A stretch of 8,735 nt of DNA from Nitrospirota bacterium (GTDB lineage: Bacteria; Nitrospirota; Thermodesulfovibrionia; Thermodesulfovibrionales; SM23-35). Below are positions 1-6,418 of this stretch, in pieces. The translations under genes were made by a program, and so were the position numbers. The notes below the pieces were generated by a model. That model searched no databases and had not been told where the DNA came from. It saw only the letters and a list, made by a program, of their open reading frames with translations. Where the stretch lies: contig JACRGU010000084.1 in the NCBI GenBank assembly GCA_016212245.1, forward strand, positions 1 to 8,735, in the 5' to 3' direction. How positions within the stretch are numbered: position 1 is the first letter of the stretch; every line of letters starts with the position of its first letter.

Positions 1-1861
1 CACGATGCGTTTTAACACCGCTTGAAGATTGAATGAATATATCCTGGATTGACCAGAACTTTTCATATTCAGCTTGTAGGGCAAAATCCTTGGGAACAAA
101 GAAATAGTATGGAGCAAGAGGTTCAAGCTTTTGCCATCTGGTTGTTCTCACATCGTTTTTAAAAAGATACGCATATTTTTCTTCTCTCAGGCCCCAGTGG
201 TCAGCATAATAGACCCTTTTCTTTTGCTGAGGTTTTTCCAGTTCCACATATAAAGCAATCGAAACTCCCTGCTGAATATCGAAAACATTCTCGTCTTTAC
301 CACCTTCAGGTGTTTTTTCACCAATCCTTGAAGAGCCGTGAAGATTCAGGATATAAATCTCATCAAAAGTATCTAAAAGTTTTCTCCTCATGCCACGGTG
401 GATTACTCCAGAAAGATAGGAGTTGTTAGTAATAAATCCCAGAATTCCTTTGCCTGCCTGATCTATCTTCCAGTGGGCAAAGCGAATAAACTTTATATAA
501 TCATCTGAAAGGGGCTGGATATTTCGCTCATCCCTCACATCTTCTTTGTAATCATTCATCAATTTTTCGATAAATTCTGATTTATTCTCTGAGCTAACAG
601 AATAGGGAGGGTTGCCGAGGATGACAAGAATCGGAACTTTTTCCTTTATCCTCTTTGCCTCCTGTCCTTCTTTTGCAAGGTCAATGAGAAAACTTATCTG
701 CTTTGGCTCTTTCATCTCTAAAGTATTGGTGAGATAAAATTGAAACCTCTCGCCCTCTCTGAAGCTGTAACCCATATCCTCCAGAATCATAGAGACCTTG
801 AAATGCCCTACTGTATAAGGAGCAACAAGAATCTCAAAAGCATGAAAATGAGGCAGGATATGTTCTTCTATGTAAGATTTGATAAGCCCCTCCTTCTTTT
901 TATCTTCCAATTCTTTCTGAACCTGTTTTATTGCCTGAACTACAAATGTGAGTGTTCCAGCGGCAGGGTCAAGAAGTGTTACATCATTTGTAGCAAGCCC
1001 TTCAGCCTTACCAAACTTTTCTTTTAATAACTTATGAATTGACCTCACCATGTAGGAAACAACGGGCAATGGTGTATAGTAGACCCCTAATCTCTCTCTT
1101 TCCTTGGGATTATAAGTTGCGAGAAAGGTCTCATAAAAGTGAATTACAGGGTCCTCATCCCATCGGGTGGTCTTGAATTCTTTAAGGATTAAGAAGATGT
1201 CTGCCTTTTCAAGCACCTGAGTTATGTCATCAACAATCCACGTCAGTGATTCAGGGAAGTGGGGTCCTGTCATAGAATGGAATATCTCTTTGAGCAGGGG
1301 TAAACTTTCAGGTATAAATTTCCATGCCGTTTCTTTGTGAAACCCATTTTGAACCTTCATTCTTGTAGCGAAAAGCCCGTAGGTAATTGTCTGTGCATAA
1401 AGGTCAGCAAATCTATCCTTTGTAAGGGTCTCTATAAGTTCTTCCTGAAAAGCTCTGTAAAACCTCATCACTTCCTTATTTTCTCTTGAAAGCCCATCCT
1501 GCAGAATGTGTTCAAGGAATCGAGTTCTCTTTGCAAGTTGCACAGCAAGCTCAGAAGATTTTTGAATCTCTATATCTCTTAAGCTGCTCTGAATCTTCAA
1601 TTTCTCCAAGGTTTTTATCCGGTGTCTTTGCTTCAATATACCTATGATTTCGCCATTTCTACCGATACGGAAATCGGGAATACCAACTTCTGTCTTTCTT
1701 GGAAGAACAAGAATACTTGCATCTGAACATTTTTCGAGTAGAATTTTCAATGACGGATAGAATGTCTCTTCTCTGGAGACGCTGCTGGTATAAATCGCAT
1801 GGATTTCTTTAAAGTATGTCCTGAGTGCCTTCTCTAATTTAATCTTTTCTGTCTTATCCAC
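1..1861 (-). CDS. Type IIG/IIL-like restriction-modification enzyme, nuclease domain disrupted, 3' end outside window
   Basis: Seen: an open frame of 620 codons from GTG at 1861 to the left edge; a TAA lies two codons upstream of the GTG, so the frame cannot start much earlier. Residues 1-73 resemble the start of an N-terminal PD-(D/E)xK nuclease domain (IPDFRIG, Asp63). Residues about 101-290 form the helical connector (ELAVQLAKRTRF, YAQTITYGLFATRM, DPVIHFYETFLATYNP, GVYYTPLPVVSYMV). An N6-adenine methyltransferase follows: SAM-binding motif I LDPAAGTLTF at about 297-306 and catalytic NPPYS at 417-421. SGVKTHR at the edge probably leads into the target-recognition domain. Family knowledge: such single-chain enzymes methylate one strand of their site and cut nearby. 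Odd: residues about 75-100 are out of the family frame and the block after them is absent (see separate feature), so cleavage activity is probably lost while methylation may persist. No helicase domain lies between nuclease and methylase, which argues against a full type ISP enzyme. The GTG has no clear ribosome binding site. Family assignment is firm, subtype is not. Confidence 0.85.
   Translation of the reverse strand, partial: MDKTEKIKLEKALRTYFKEIHAIYTSSVSREETFYPSLKILLEKCSDASILVLPRKTEVGIPDFRIGRNGEIIGILKQRHRIKTLEKLKIQSSLRDIEIQKSSELAVQLAKRTRFLEHILQDGLSRENKEVMRFYRAFQEELIETLTKDRFADLYAQTITYGLFATRMKVQNGFHKETAWKFIPESLPLLKEIFHSMTGPHFPESLTWIVDDITQVLEKADIFLILKEFKTTRWDEDPVIHFYETFLATYNPKERERLGVYYTPLPVVSYMVRSIHKLLKEKFGKAEGLATNDVTLLDPAAGTLTFVVQAIKQVQKELEDKKKEGLIKSYIEEHILPHFHAFEILVAPYTVGHFKVSMILEDMGYSFREGERFQFYLTNTLEMKEPKQISFLIDLAKEGQEAKRIKEKVPILVILGNPPYSVSSENKSEFIEKLMNDYKEDVRDERNIQPLSDDYIKFIRFAHWKIDQAGKGILGFITNNSYLSGVIHRGMRRKLLDTFDEIYILNLHGSSRIGEKTPEGGKDENVFDIQQGVSIALYVELEKPQQKKRVYYADHWGLREEKYAYLFKNDVRTTRWQKLEPLAPYYFFVPKDFALQAEYEKFWSIQDIFIQSSSGVKTHR
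1554..1640 (-). other. Out-of-frame relic of the nuclease active-site strand
   Basis: Read one base out of register from the gene frame, this stretch encodes 29 residues beginning YIEAKTPDKNLGEIEDSE and continuing QLKRYRDSKIF, ending at TGA 1553-1551. I recognise IEAK...EQLKRY as the conserved catalytic strand and following helix of this nuclease family, continuing the PDF...GEIIG that the main frame encodes just upstream. The main frame instead gives ILKQRHRIKTLEKLKIQ, which matches nothing expected. The register change lies at GG 1642-1641, best explained by loss of one base. The main frame becomes family-like again at ELAVQLAKRT (from about 1552), with the normal intervening block missing. 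Confidence 0.8.
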
Positions 1862-1960
1862 TGTTTAAACCATTCAGATAAAATCTTCAACCTATATTCA
1901 GTCATGTTCCTTCAAACTTATCATTATGGGATCAAGTTTTGGAATCTTATAAGTATAGCT

Positions 1961-2374
1961 TTATTCTGGCCATAGTTTGAAGAACCTTTTCCCATGAATC
2001 CTATAAGCATTAAAGCCTTTTTTATCTAGAGTAAAGACCTCGTTAATTCCTGTTTCCTCTGCAAGAACAACAAGGGTTGCATCAGTAAAATCCATCGGTA
2101 TATCTCTGTATTTCTCAAGCAATTCAGCAGCCCTTGAGAGGCTCTGTGATGATTGTGGCACCAGTATCGCACCGTCTTTGAGTATAAATTCAATACAGGT
2201 TCTCTGTGCCCTAATAGATGGGCCAAGGAGATAAATGGTCTCAGTAAGGACAGGTTCGGTTGTGAGGAGTCTGCCTTTAAAATCCTTGAAGAAGGTTACA
2301 CATCTTTCATGGTTCTTTTCACTCTTATCAAGGAGGGCAACAAATGCACCCGTATCAAGAAGGATGTTACCCAT
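1961..2374 (-). CDS. vapC: PIN-domain ribonuclease toxin, VapC-like
   Basis: A 137-residue protein, the usual length for VapC toxins. These are Mg2+-dependent RNases that cleave tRNA, rRNA or mRNA when freed from the antitoxin. The acidic PIN residues are in place: Asp7 in ILLDTGAF, Glu45 in PVLTE, Asp95/Asp98 in MDFTDA, and Asp117 in FTLDKKGF. The catalytic set therefore looks intact. The ATG at 2374 overlaps the end of the antitoxin gene by 8 bp, with GAGGAA about 10 bases upstream, indicating translational coupling. About 100 bp separates its stop from the restriction-enzyme gene start, with no terminator visible, so the two could be co-transcribed. The RNA target cannot be read from the sequence. 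The symbol is used in the family sense. Confidence 0.88.
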   Translation of the reverse strand: MGNILLDTGAFVALLDKSEKNHERCVTFFKDFKGRLLTTEPVLTETIYLLGPSIRAQRTCIEFILKDGAILVPQSSQSLSRAAELLEKYRDIPMDFTDATLVVLAEETGINEVFTLDKKGFNAYRIHGKRFFKLWPE

Positions 2375-2624
2375 GTTTTTTGAACTTCCTCAGAAGATGC
2401 TCTCTGTGTGCTTCTCCGAGATCATAAATACCGCTGGAAATTCTTCCGATAAGAGCTTTAACCTTTTCGTAAGGCTTGCTCTTTTCTTCCTCTTTAAATT
2501 CTTCCAGAAATCTTTCTAATGCCATTCTCACTATATCTGAGCGCTTAAGATGGAGTCTTTCTGCAATGGTTAAAATACTCCTATCAAGTTCCTCGGGTAG
2601 CCTTACTGTTAACTGCGATTGCAT
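2367..2624 (-). CDS. vapB: Ribbon-helix-helix antitoxin, VapB-like
   Basis: An 85-residue protein. The N-terminal strand QSQLTVRLPEEL, helix RSILTIAERLHL and turn-helix KRSDIVRMALERFLEEF (about residues 2-43) match a ribbon-helix-helix (CopG/Arc-type) DNA-binding fold that binds DNA as a dimer. The charged C-terminal part (44-85) would be the toxin-wrapping segment. I chose the ATG at 2624 because AGGAGG lies 7 bases before it and the fold begins there. An upstream in-frame ATG at 2678 would add 18 residues and would start inside the promoter's -35 box, so I reject it. It precedes the PIN toxin with an 8-bp overlap, as in type II toxin-antitoxin operons. Autoregulation through the palindromes upstream is inferred. 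Confidence 0.85.
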   Translation of the reverse strand: MQSQLTVRLPEELDRSILTIAERLHLKRSDIVRMALERFLEEFKEEEKSKPYEKVKALIGRISSGIYDLGEAHREHLLRKFKKHG

Positions 2625-2649
2625 CTTTATACCTCCTGTTTTTATTGTA

Positions 2650-2678
2650 ATATAACGCAATGCATTGTAATTTGTCAA
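2650..2678 (-). promoter_or_regulatory. Sigma-70-type promoter of the toxin-antitoxin operon
   Basis: On the minus strand a perfect -35 TTGACA (2678-2673) is followed by a 17-base spacer and a -10 TTATAT (2655-2650). A start about 2643 leaves a leader of roughly 20 bases that includes the AGGAGG of the antitoxin gene. It is the best-matching promoter in the window apart from the hrcA promoter. Confidence 0.75.
2658..2667. promoter_or_regulatory. Palindromic operator candidate inside the promoter spacer
   Basis: CAATGCATTG is a perfect 10-bp palindrome centred between the -35 and -10 boxes, where a bound ribbon-helix-helix antitoxin would block RNA polymerase. An 8-base direct repeat ATTGTAAT (2644-2651 and 2664-2671) overlaps the same region. 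Location and symmetry are seen; binding by the antitoxin is inference. Confidence 0.5.
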
Positions 2679-2692
2679 TATTATTAGCCCAT

Positions 2693-2704
2693 ATTATGCA
2701 TAAT
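2693..2704. promoter_or_regulatory. Second palindrome with the same ATGCAT core
   Basis: ATTATGCATAAT is a perfect 12-bp palindrome just upstream of the -35 box. Its centre is 36 bp from the centre of the spacer palindrome, and both share ATGCAT. It may be a second antitoxin site giving cooperative binding. AT-rich DNA yields such palindromes by chance, so support is moderate. Confidence 0.35.
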
Positions 2705-2761
2705 TTTTGTTGCACAGGGAGGGTCATGAATTATGTGGGTTAGCAGTTTGGTTAGGTTTGC

Positions 2762-3859
2762 TTACTTTTCAGCTCCTGAAAAGAAGTCCTTGAGTTTTTC
2801 TTTAAAGGACCTTGTTATCTCATCTCCATTTATCCATGCGAATTCTTCGAGGAGTTCTTTCTGCCTTGGTGTTAGCTTTTTCGGTACATCCACATATACC
2901 CTTACAATCTGGTCTCCCCTGATATGACCACCGAGTTTCTGGATACCCTTCCCTTTAAGATAGAATATCCTGCCTGAAGGTGTTCCCGGGGGAATTTTGA
3001 GTTTGGATGCCCCGTTAATGGTTGGGACCTCGATTTCGGCTCCGAGGGCTGCCTGAGGAAATGACAAGGGAACCTCGCAATACAGGTCATTCCTATCTCT
3101 TTTAAAAAATGGATGTTCTTCAACATTGAGTATCACAAAGAGGTCTCCGTGAGGTCCACCATAAAGGCCAGGTTCTCCCTCACCTGCTATCTTTAGCCTT
3201 GAGCCTGTATCCACACCTGCAGGTATCTTCACATTTATGCCTCTGAATTTTTTGACCTTGCCCTGACCCTTGCAAGCCTTGCATGGGTCTGTGACAACCT
3301 TCCCTGCACCATTGCACCTTCCACATGTTTTAGAGATGCTGAAGAAACCCTGTTGAAACCTTATCTGGCCTATCCCTTTACAATTTGAACATGTTATAGG
3401 TCCTTTCCCGGGAGCTGAACCTGTTCCACGGCATTCACTACAGTCTTCCCATCGCGGTACCTCTATAATCTTTTCTGTTCCAAAGGCTGCCTCCATAAAT
3501 GTGATATCCAGATCATATCTCAGGTCATCACCTTTTGTTGGTCGTGGTCTACGATAACCTGTAAATGTCCCAAAGAAATCTCCAAAAATGTCTTCAAATA
3601 TATCACCAAAACCTGTCCCGAATGGGCCAAAACCTGTTCTAATCCCTTCTGCAGTCCCGAATCTGTCATAATTGGCCCTTTTTTCAGGGTCGCTCAGGCA
3701 GGAGTAAGCCTCGTTTATCTCCTTGAATCTTTCTTCTGCCTCTTTGTTTGCCGGATTTCTGTCAGGGTGGTATTTCAGGGCGAGCTGCCTGAATGCCTTT
3801 TTTATATCAGCTTCAGATGCGTCTTTCGATACACCAAGAATCTCATAATAGTCCTTCAT
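2762..3859 (-). CDS. dnaJ: Chaperone protein DnaJ (Hsp40)
   Basis: A 365-residue protein, close to the normal length for class I DnaJ. It stimulates DnaK ATPase and delivers unfolded clients in the cytoplasm. Domains in order: J domain (1-70) with the DnaK-activating HPD at 31-33; Gly/Phe-rich linker about 72-105; zinc-binding region with four CxxCxGxG repeats starting at Cys140, Cys157, Cys179 and Cys193 (CSECRGTG, CSNCKGIG, CGRCNGAG, CKACKGQG); then the C-terminal substrate-binding and dimerisation domains, including the usual PPGTPSG segment. All eight zinc cysteines are present. The ATG overlaps the dnaK stop as ATGA, with AGGAG just upstream, so translation is coupled to dnaK. It is the last gene of the HrcA-controlled operon; no hairpin-plus-T terminator is visible after its stop. 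Confidence 0.97.
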   Translation of the reverse strand: MKDYYEILGVSKDASEADIKKAFRQLALKYHPDRNPANKEAEERFKEINEAYSCLSDPEKRANYDRFGTAEGIRTGFGPFGTGFGDIFEDIFGDFFGTFTGYRRPRPTKGDDLRYDLDITFMEAAFGTEKIIEVPRWEDCSECRGTGSAPGKGPITCSNCKGIGQIRFQQGFFSISKTCGRCNGAGKVVTDPCKACKGQGKVKKFRGINVKIPAGVDTGSRLKIAGEGEPGLYGGPHGDLFVILNVEEHPFFKRDRNDLYCEVPLSFPQAALGAEIEVPTINGASKLKIPPGTPSGRIFYLKGKGIQKLGGHIRGDQIVRVYVDVPKKLTPRQKELLEEFAWINGDEITRSFKEKLKDFFSGAEK

Positions 3860-5769
3860 TTCTCCTGCGTATCCTTATCAACTTCCTCAAATTCCGCTTC
3901 TACAACCTCTTCTTCAGGGCCTTTTGTACCTGCTCCAGTTCCAGTAGCATCTGCCTGTGCTCCGGCAGCCTTATAAATGTGTTCTGCCAGTTTGTGTGAT
4001 GTTCTTGTAAGATTTTCTATTGCAGACCTTATCTCTGATAACTCGGTGCTTGTATCTTTTGCCTTTTTGCATCTTTCAAGGGTATCCTCAATCTCTTTTT
4101 TCTCTGGTTCGGTCAGTTTATCGCCGTAGTCCCTCAGAGATTTCTCGACTGCATAGATGAGTGTATCAGCCTCATTTCTTGCCTCTGCAAGCTGTTTCTT
4201 TCTTTTATCTTCTTCTGAATGTGCTTCTGCGTCACGCATCATCTTTTTTATCTCTTCTTCACTGAGGCCACTTGAAGCGGTTATTCTTATTGACTGCTCT
4301 TTACCTGTGCCGAGGTCTTTTGCAGAGACATGCAGTATGCCATTTGCGTCAATGTCGAATGTCACCTCTATCTGTGGAACTCCTCTCGGCGCAGGGGGGA
4401 TGCCTATGAGCTCGAAGTTACCTAAGAGCTTGTTATCAGCAGCCATCTCCCTCTCACCCTGGCAGACCTTGATTGAAACAGCAGGCTGGTTATCTGTTGC
4501 AGTAGAGAATATCTGACTTTTCTTTGTTGGTATGGTGGTATTTCTCTCTATTATTTTTGTGAAGATTCCACCGAGTGTCTCTATGCCTAAGGAGAGTGGG
4601 GTGACATCGAGCAGTAGCACTTCTTTTACGTCTCCCTTGAGCACAGCAGCCTGTATCGCTGCTCCTACAGCAACTACCTCGTCTGGGTTTACGGTCTTGT
4701 TAGGCTCCTTGCCAAAAAAGCCCTGCACTGTCTGCTGAACCCTGGGTGTCCTTATCTGACCACCTACAAGCAGGACTTCATCTATGTTTGATGGAGAAAG
4801 GTTTGCATCGGATAAGGCAATTTTACAGGGACCTATTGTCTGTTCGATTAGGTCTCCAACAAGCTGTTCAAGTTTTGCCCTCGATAGCTTCATGAGCAGA
4901 TGTTTTGGCCCTGCTGCATCAGCAGTTATGAATGGAAGGTTTATCTCTGTCTCCATTGCTGCTGAAAGCTCTATCTTTGCCCTTTCAGCAGCTTCCTTTA
5001 GTCTCTGTAATGCCATTCTGTCTTTTTTGAGGTCTATGCCCTGGTCTTTTCTGAACTCCTCAACCATCCAGTCTATAATCCTGAGGTCAAAATCATCACC
5101 ACCTAAATAGGTATTGCCATTTGTGGATTTTACCTCTATAACCCCTTCTCCGATTTCGAGTATGGATATATCAAATGTTCCACCGCCGAGGTCATAGACT
5201 GCAATCTTTTCCTCCTTCTTTTTATCCATACCATATGCAAGGGAAGCAGCTGTTGGTTCGTTTATAATTCTCAAGACATTCAGTCCTGCAATCCTTCCTG
5301 CGTCTTTTGTCGCCTGTCTCTGGCTGTCGTCAAAATAGGCAGGCACGGTGATGACCGCCTCTGTTAGCGGTTCTCCAAGATAATCCTCAGCAGCCTCTTT
5401 GAGTTTCTGGAGGATCATTGCGGAGATCTCTGGTGGAGAATATCTTTTACCCCTTATCTCCACATGGGCATCACCATTTGGTGCCTCAACAATCTTATAT
5501 GGTAGCCTCTTCCTTGCATGTTCCACCTCGGGAGAATTGTATTTCCTTCCCATGAGTCTCTTTATAGAGAATATGGTGTTTTCAGGGTTTGTTGTTGCCT
5601 GTCTTTTTGCTATTTGGCCAACAAGCCTCTCGCCCTTTTCAGTGATAGCCACAACAGAGGGTGTTGTCCTACTTCCCTCCTGGTTTGGAATTACTACAGG
5701 CTCGCCAGCCTGAACAACTGCTACAACAGAGAACGTAGTTCCAAGGTCAATTCCGATCGCCTTTCCCAT
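3856..5769 (-). CDS. dnaK: Molecular chaperone DnaK (Hsp70)
   Basis: A 637-residue protein of full DnaK length. It is an ATP-dependent chaperone working with DnaJ and GrpE in the cytoplasm. The nucleotide-binding domain holds IGIDLGTTFS (5-14), VYDLGGGTFDIS (191-202) and the adenosine motif near 335-345. The interdomain linker is VLLLDV (384-389), followed by the substrate-binding beta domain (SLGIETLGG, RNTTIPTKKSQIFSTA, FDIDANGILHVSAKD), the helical lid (about 505-600) and an acidic tail EEEVVEAEFEEVDKD. Two oddities: Phe13 where bacterial DnaK usually has Asn, and GGQIRTP (Ile339, Thr341) where the Hsp70 signature expects Thr or Ser then Met or Ile. The ATG at 5769 is preceded by GAGGAGG with a slightly long 10-base gap. 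A 39-bp gap with repeats separates it from grpE. Confidence 0.98.
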   Translation of the reverse strand: MGKAIGIDLGTTFSVVAVVQAGEPVVIPNQEGSRTTPSVVAITEKGERLVGQIAKRQATTNPENTIFSIKRLMGRKYNSPEVEHARKRLPYKIVEAPNGDAHVEIRGKRYSPPEISAMILQKLKEAAEDYLGEPLTEAVITVPAYFDDSQRQATKDAGRIAGLNVLRIINEPTAASLAYGMDKKKEEKIAVYDLGGGTFDISILEIGEGVIEVKSTNGNTYLGGDDFDLRIIDWMVEEFRKDQGIDLKKDRMALQRLKEAAERAKIELSAAMETEINLPFITADAAGPKHLLMKLSRAKLEQLVGDLIEQTIGPCKIALSDANLSPSNIDEVLLVGGQIRTPRVQQTVQGFFGKEPNKTVNPDEVVAVGAAIQAAVLKGDVKEVLLLDVTPLSLGIETLGGIFTKIIERNTTIPTKKSQIFSTATDNQPAVSIKVCQGEREMAADNKLLGNFELIGIPPAPRGVPQIEVTFDIDANGILHVSAKDLGTGKEQSIRITASSGLSEEEIKKMMRDAEAHSEEDKRKKQLAEARNEADTLIYAVEKSLRDYGDKLTEPEKKEIEDTLERCKKAKDTSTELSEIRSAIENLTRTSHKLAEHIYKAAGAQADATGTGAGTKGPEEEVVEAEFEEVDKDTQEK

Positions 5770-5795
5770 ATTTATTAGTCCTCCTCATTAATTAA

Positions 5796-5857
5796 TTTAG
5801 TGTCAGCGTTAGTTATCAGTGTCAGTGTTTAGTGTCAGTTTTTCTTCACTGACACTG
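5796..5857. repeat. TTAGTGTCAG repeat cluster and hairpin at the grpE/dnaK junction
   Basis: On the plus strand TTTAGTGTCAG occurs at 5796-5806 and 5828-5838, with another AGTGTCAG at 5818-5825 and an inverted CTGACACT at 5849-5856. CAGTGTCAGTG (5817-5827) and CACTGACACTG (5847-5857) are perfect 11-bp inverted arms around a 19-base loop, so the mRNA could form a stable stem spanning the end of grpE. There is no T-run after it in the direction of transcription, so it is not a typical intrinsic terminator. It could be a processing or stability element, or a small repeat family. Confidence 0.7.
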
Positions 5858-6408
5858 TCACTGTTCTCTGATTTTTTTGATACTGCAACAAGAGAAGGTC
5901 TCAACACCTTGTCCCTAAACATATATCCCTTCCTGAACTCCTCCACGACTATCTTTTCGTCAACATCATCCCGCTCAACCTGCGTCATAGCATGATGTAT
6001 CAAAGGGTCAAAAGGTTTACCAATTGCCTCTATAGCAGTCAGCCCGAATTTTTTGAGTGTCTTCTGGAGTTCTTTTAGTGTGATTTCTACTCCCTGCACA
6101 AGCCCCACAGAAATGTTGTTTGAGGAATGTCTCAACACCATCTCGAGATTATCAATAACAGGCAGTAGCTCATAGAGAAGACTTTCATTGCCATATTTTA
6201 CGAGCTCTTCTTTATCCTTATTAACCCTTTTTTTATAGTTTTCGAATTCAGCATAAAGTCTTAGATATTTGTCATTCATCTCCTGAAGCTCAGTGGTTAG
6301 TCGCTCTTTTTCCTCCAGAGGCGATTCTTTAACAGCTTCAGCACCTTTCAGTTCAGTTTTTTCTTCACTCCAGGCCAGTTCATCCTCTCTAATTTCACGC
6401 TTTTCCAA
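5809..6408 (-). CDS. grpE: Nucleotide exchange factor GrpE
   Basis: A 199-residue protein. GrpE dimers release ADP from DnaK and often act as the thermosensor of the Hsp70 cycle. An acidic N-terminal stretch (1-30) is followed by the long dimerisation helix with coiled-coil character (about 31-90, including YAEFENYKKR at 52-61), a helical bundle (about 100-122), and the beta-wing that contacts DnaK (KPFDPLIHHAM 131-141, VVEEFRKGYMFRDKVLRPSLVAV in two pieces 154-176). The start is TTG at 6408: AGGAGG sits 4 bases upstream and there is no closer alternative. The hrcA stop codon overlaps this ribosome binding site, implying coupled translation. The last 20 residues (SDSVSEEK then LTLNTDTDN) are low-complexity and are encoded by the junction repeats, so the tail may be a later extension. 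Confidence 0.97.
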   Translation of the reverse strand: MEKREIREDELAWSEEKTELKGAEAVKESPLEEKERLTTELQEMNDKYLRLYAEFENYKKRVNKDKEELVKYGNESLLYELLPVIDNLEMVLRHSSNNISVGLVQGVEITLKELQKTLKKFGLTAIEAIGKPFDPLIHHAMTQVERDDVDEKIVVEEFRKGYMFRDKVLRPSLVAVSKKSENSDSVSEEKLTLNTDTDN

Positions 6409-6412
6409 GATT

Positions 6413-6418
6413 CCTCCT
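6413..6418 (-). promoter_or_regulatory. Ribosome binding site deciding the TTG start of grpE
   Basis: AGGAGG (6418-6413) is followed after 4 bases by TTG (6408-6406). The hrcA stop TAG (6419-6417) overlaps it, so ribosomes finishing hrcA are placed on the grpE start. Confidence 0.8.

Noticed and set aside
740..1027. Plus-strand 95-residue frame
   Set aside because: Lies wholly inside the methyltransferase region and is antisense to well-conserved motifs; composition is shadow-like.
1834..1905. A 23-codon frame (MTEYRLKILSEWFKQ...) with AAGGAAC before its ATG, overlapping the start of the restriction-enzyme gene
   Set aside because: Too short to judge and it resembles no protein I know. It could be a coupling leader for the GTG at 1861, but there is no evidence beyond a weak ribosome-binding signal.
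1862..1960. Gap between the toxin gene and the restriction-enzyme gene
   Set aside because: Only weak short inverted repeats (AAACTT/AAGTTT) were found; no promoter or terminator could be supported.
2679..2761. Possible terminator after dnaJ, including CATAATT/AATTATG arms (2699-2736) and two GGTTAG copies
   Set aside because: The arms are AT-rich with a loop of over 20 bases and no T-run in the right direction; not convincing as a terminator.
5786..5799. TTAATTAATTTA shared between the grpE/dnaK gap and the hrcA promoter spacer
   Set aside because: Low-complexity AT-rich match in opposite orientation; chance is sufficient.
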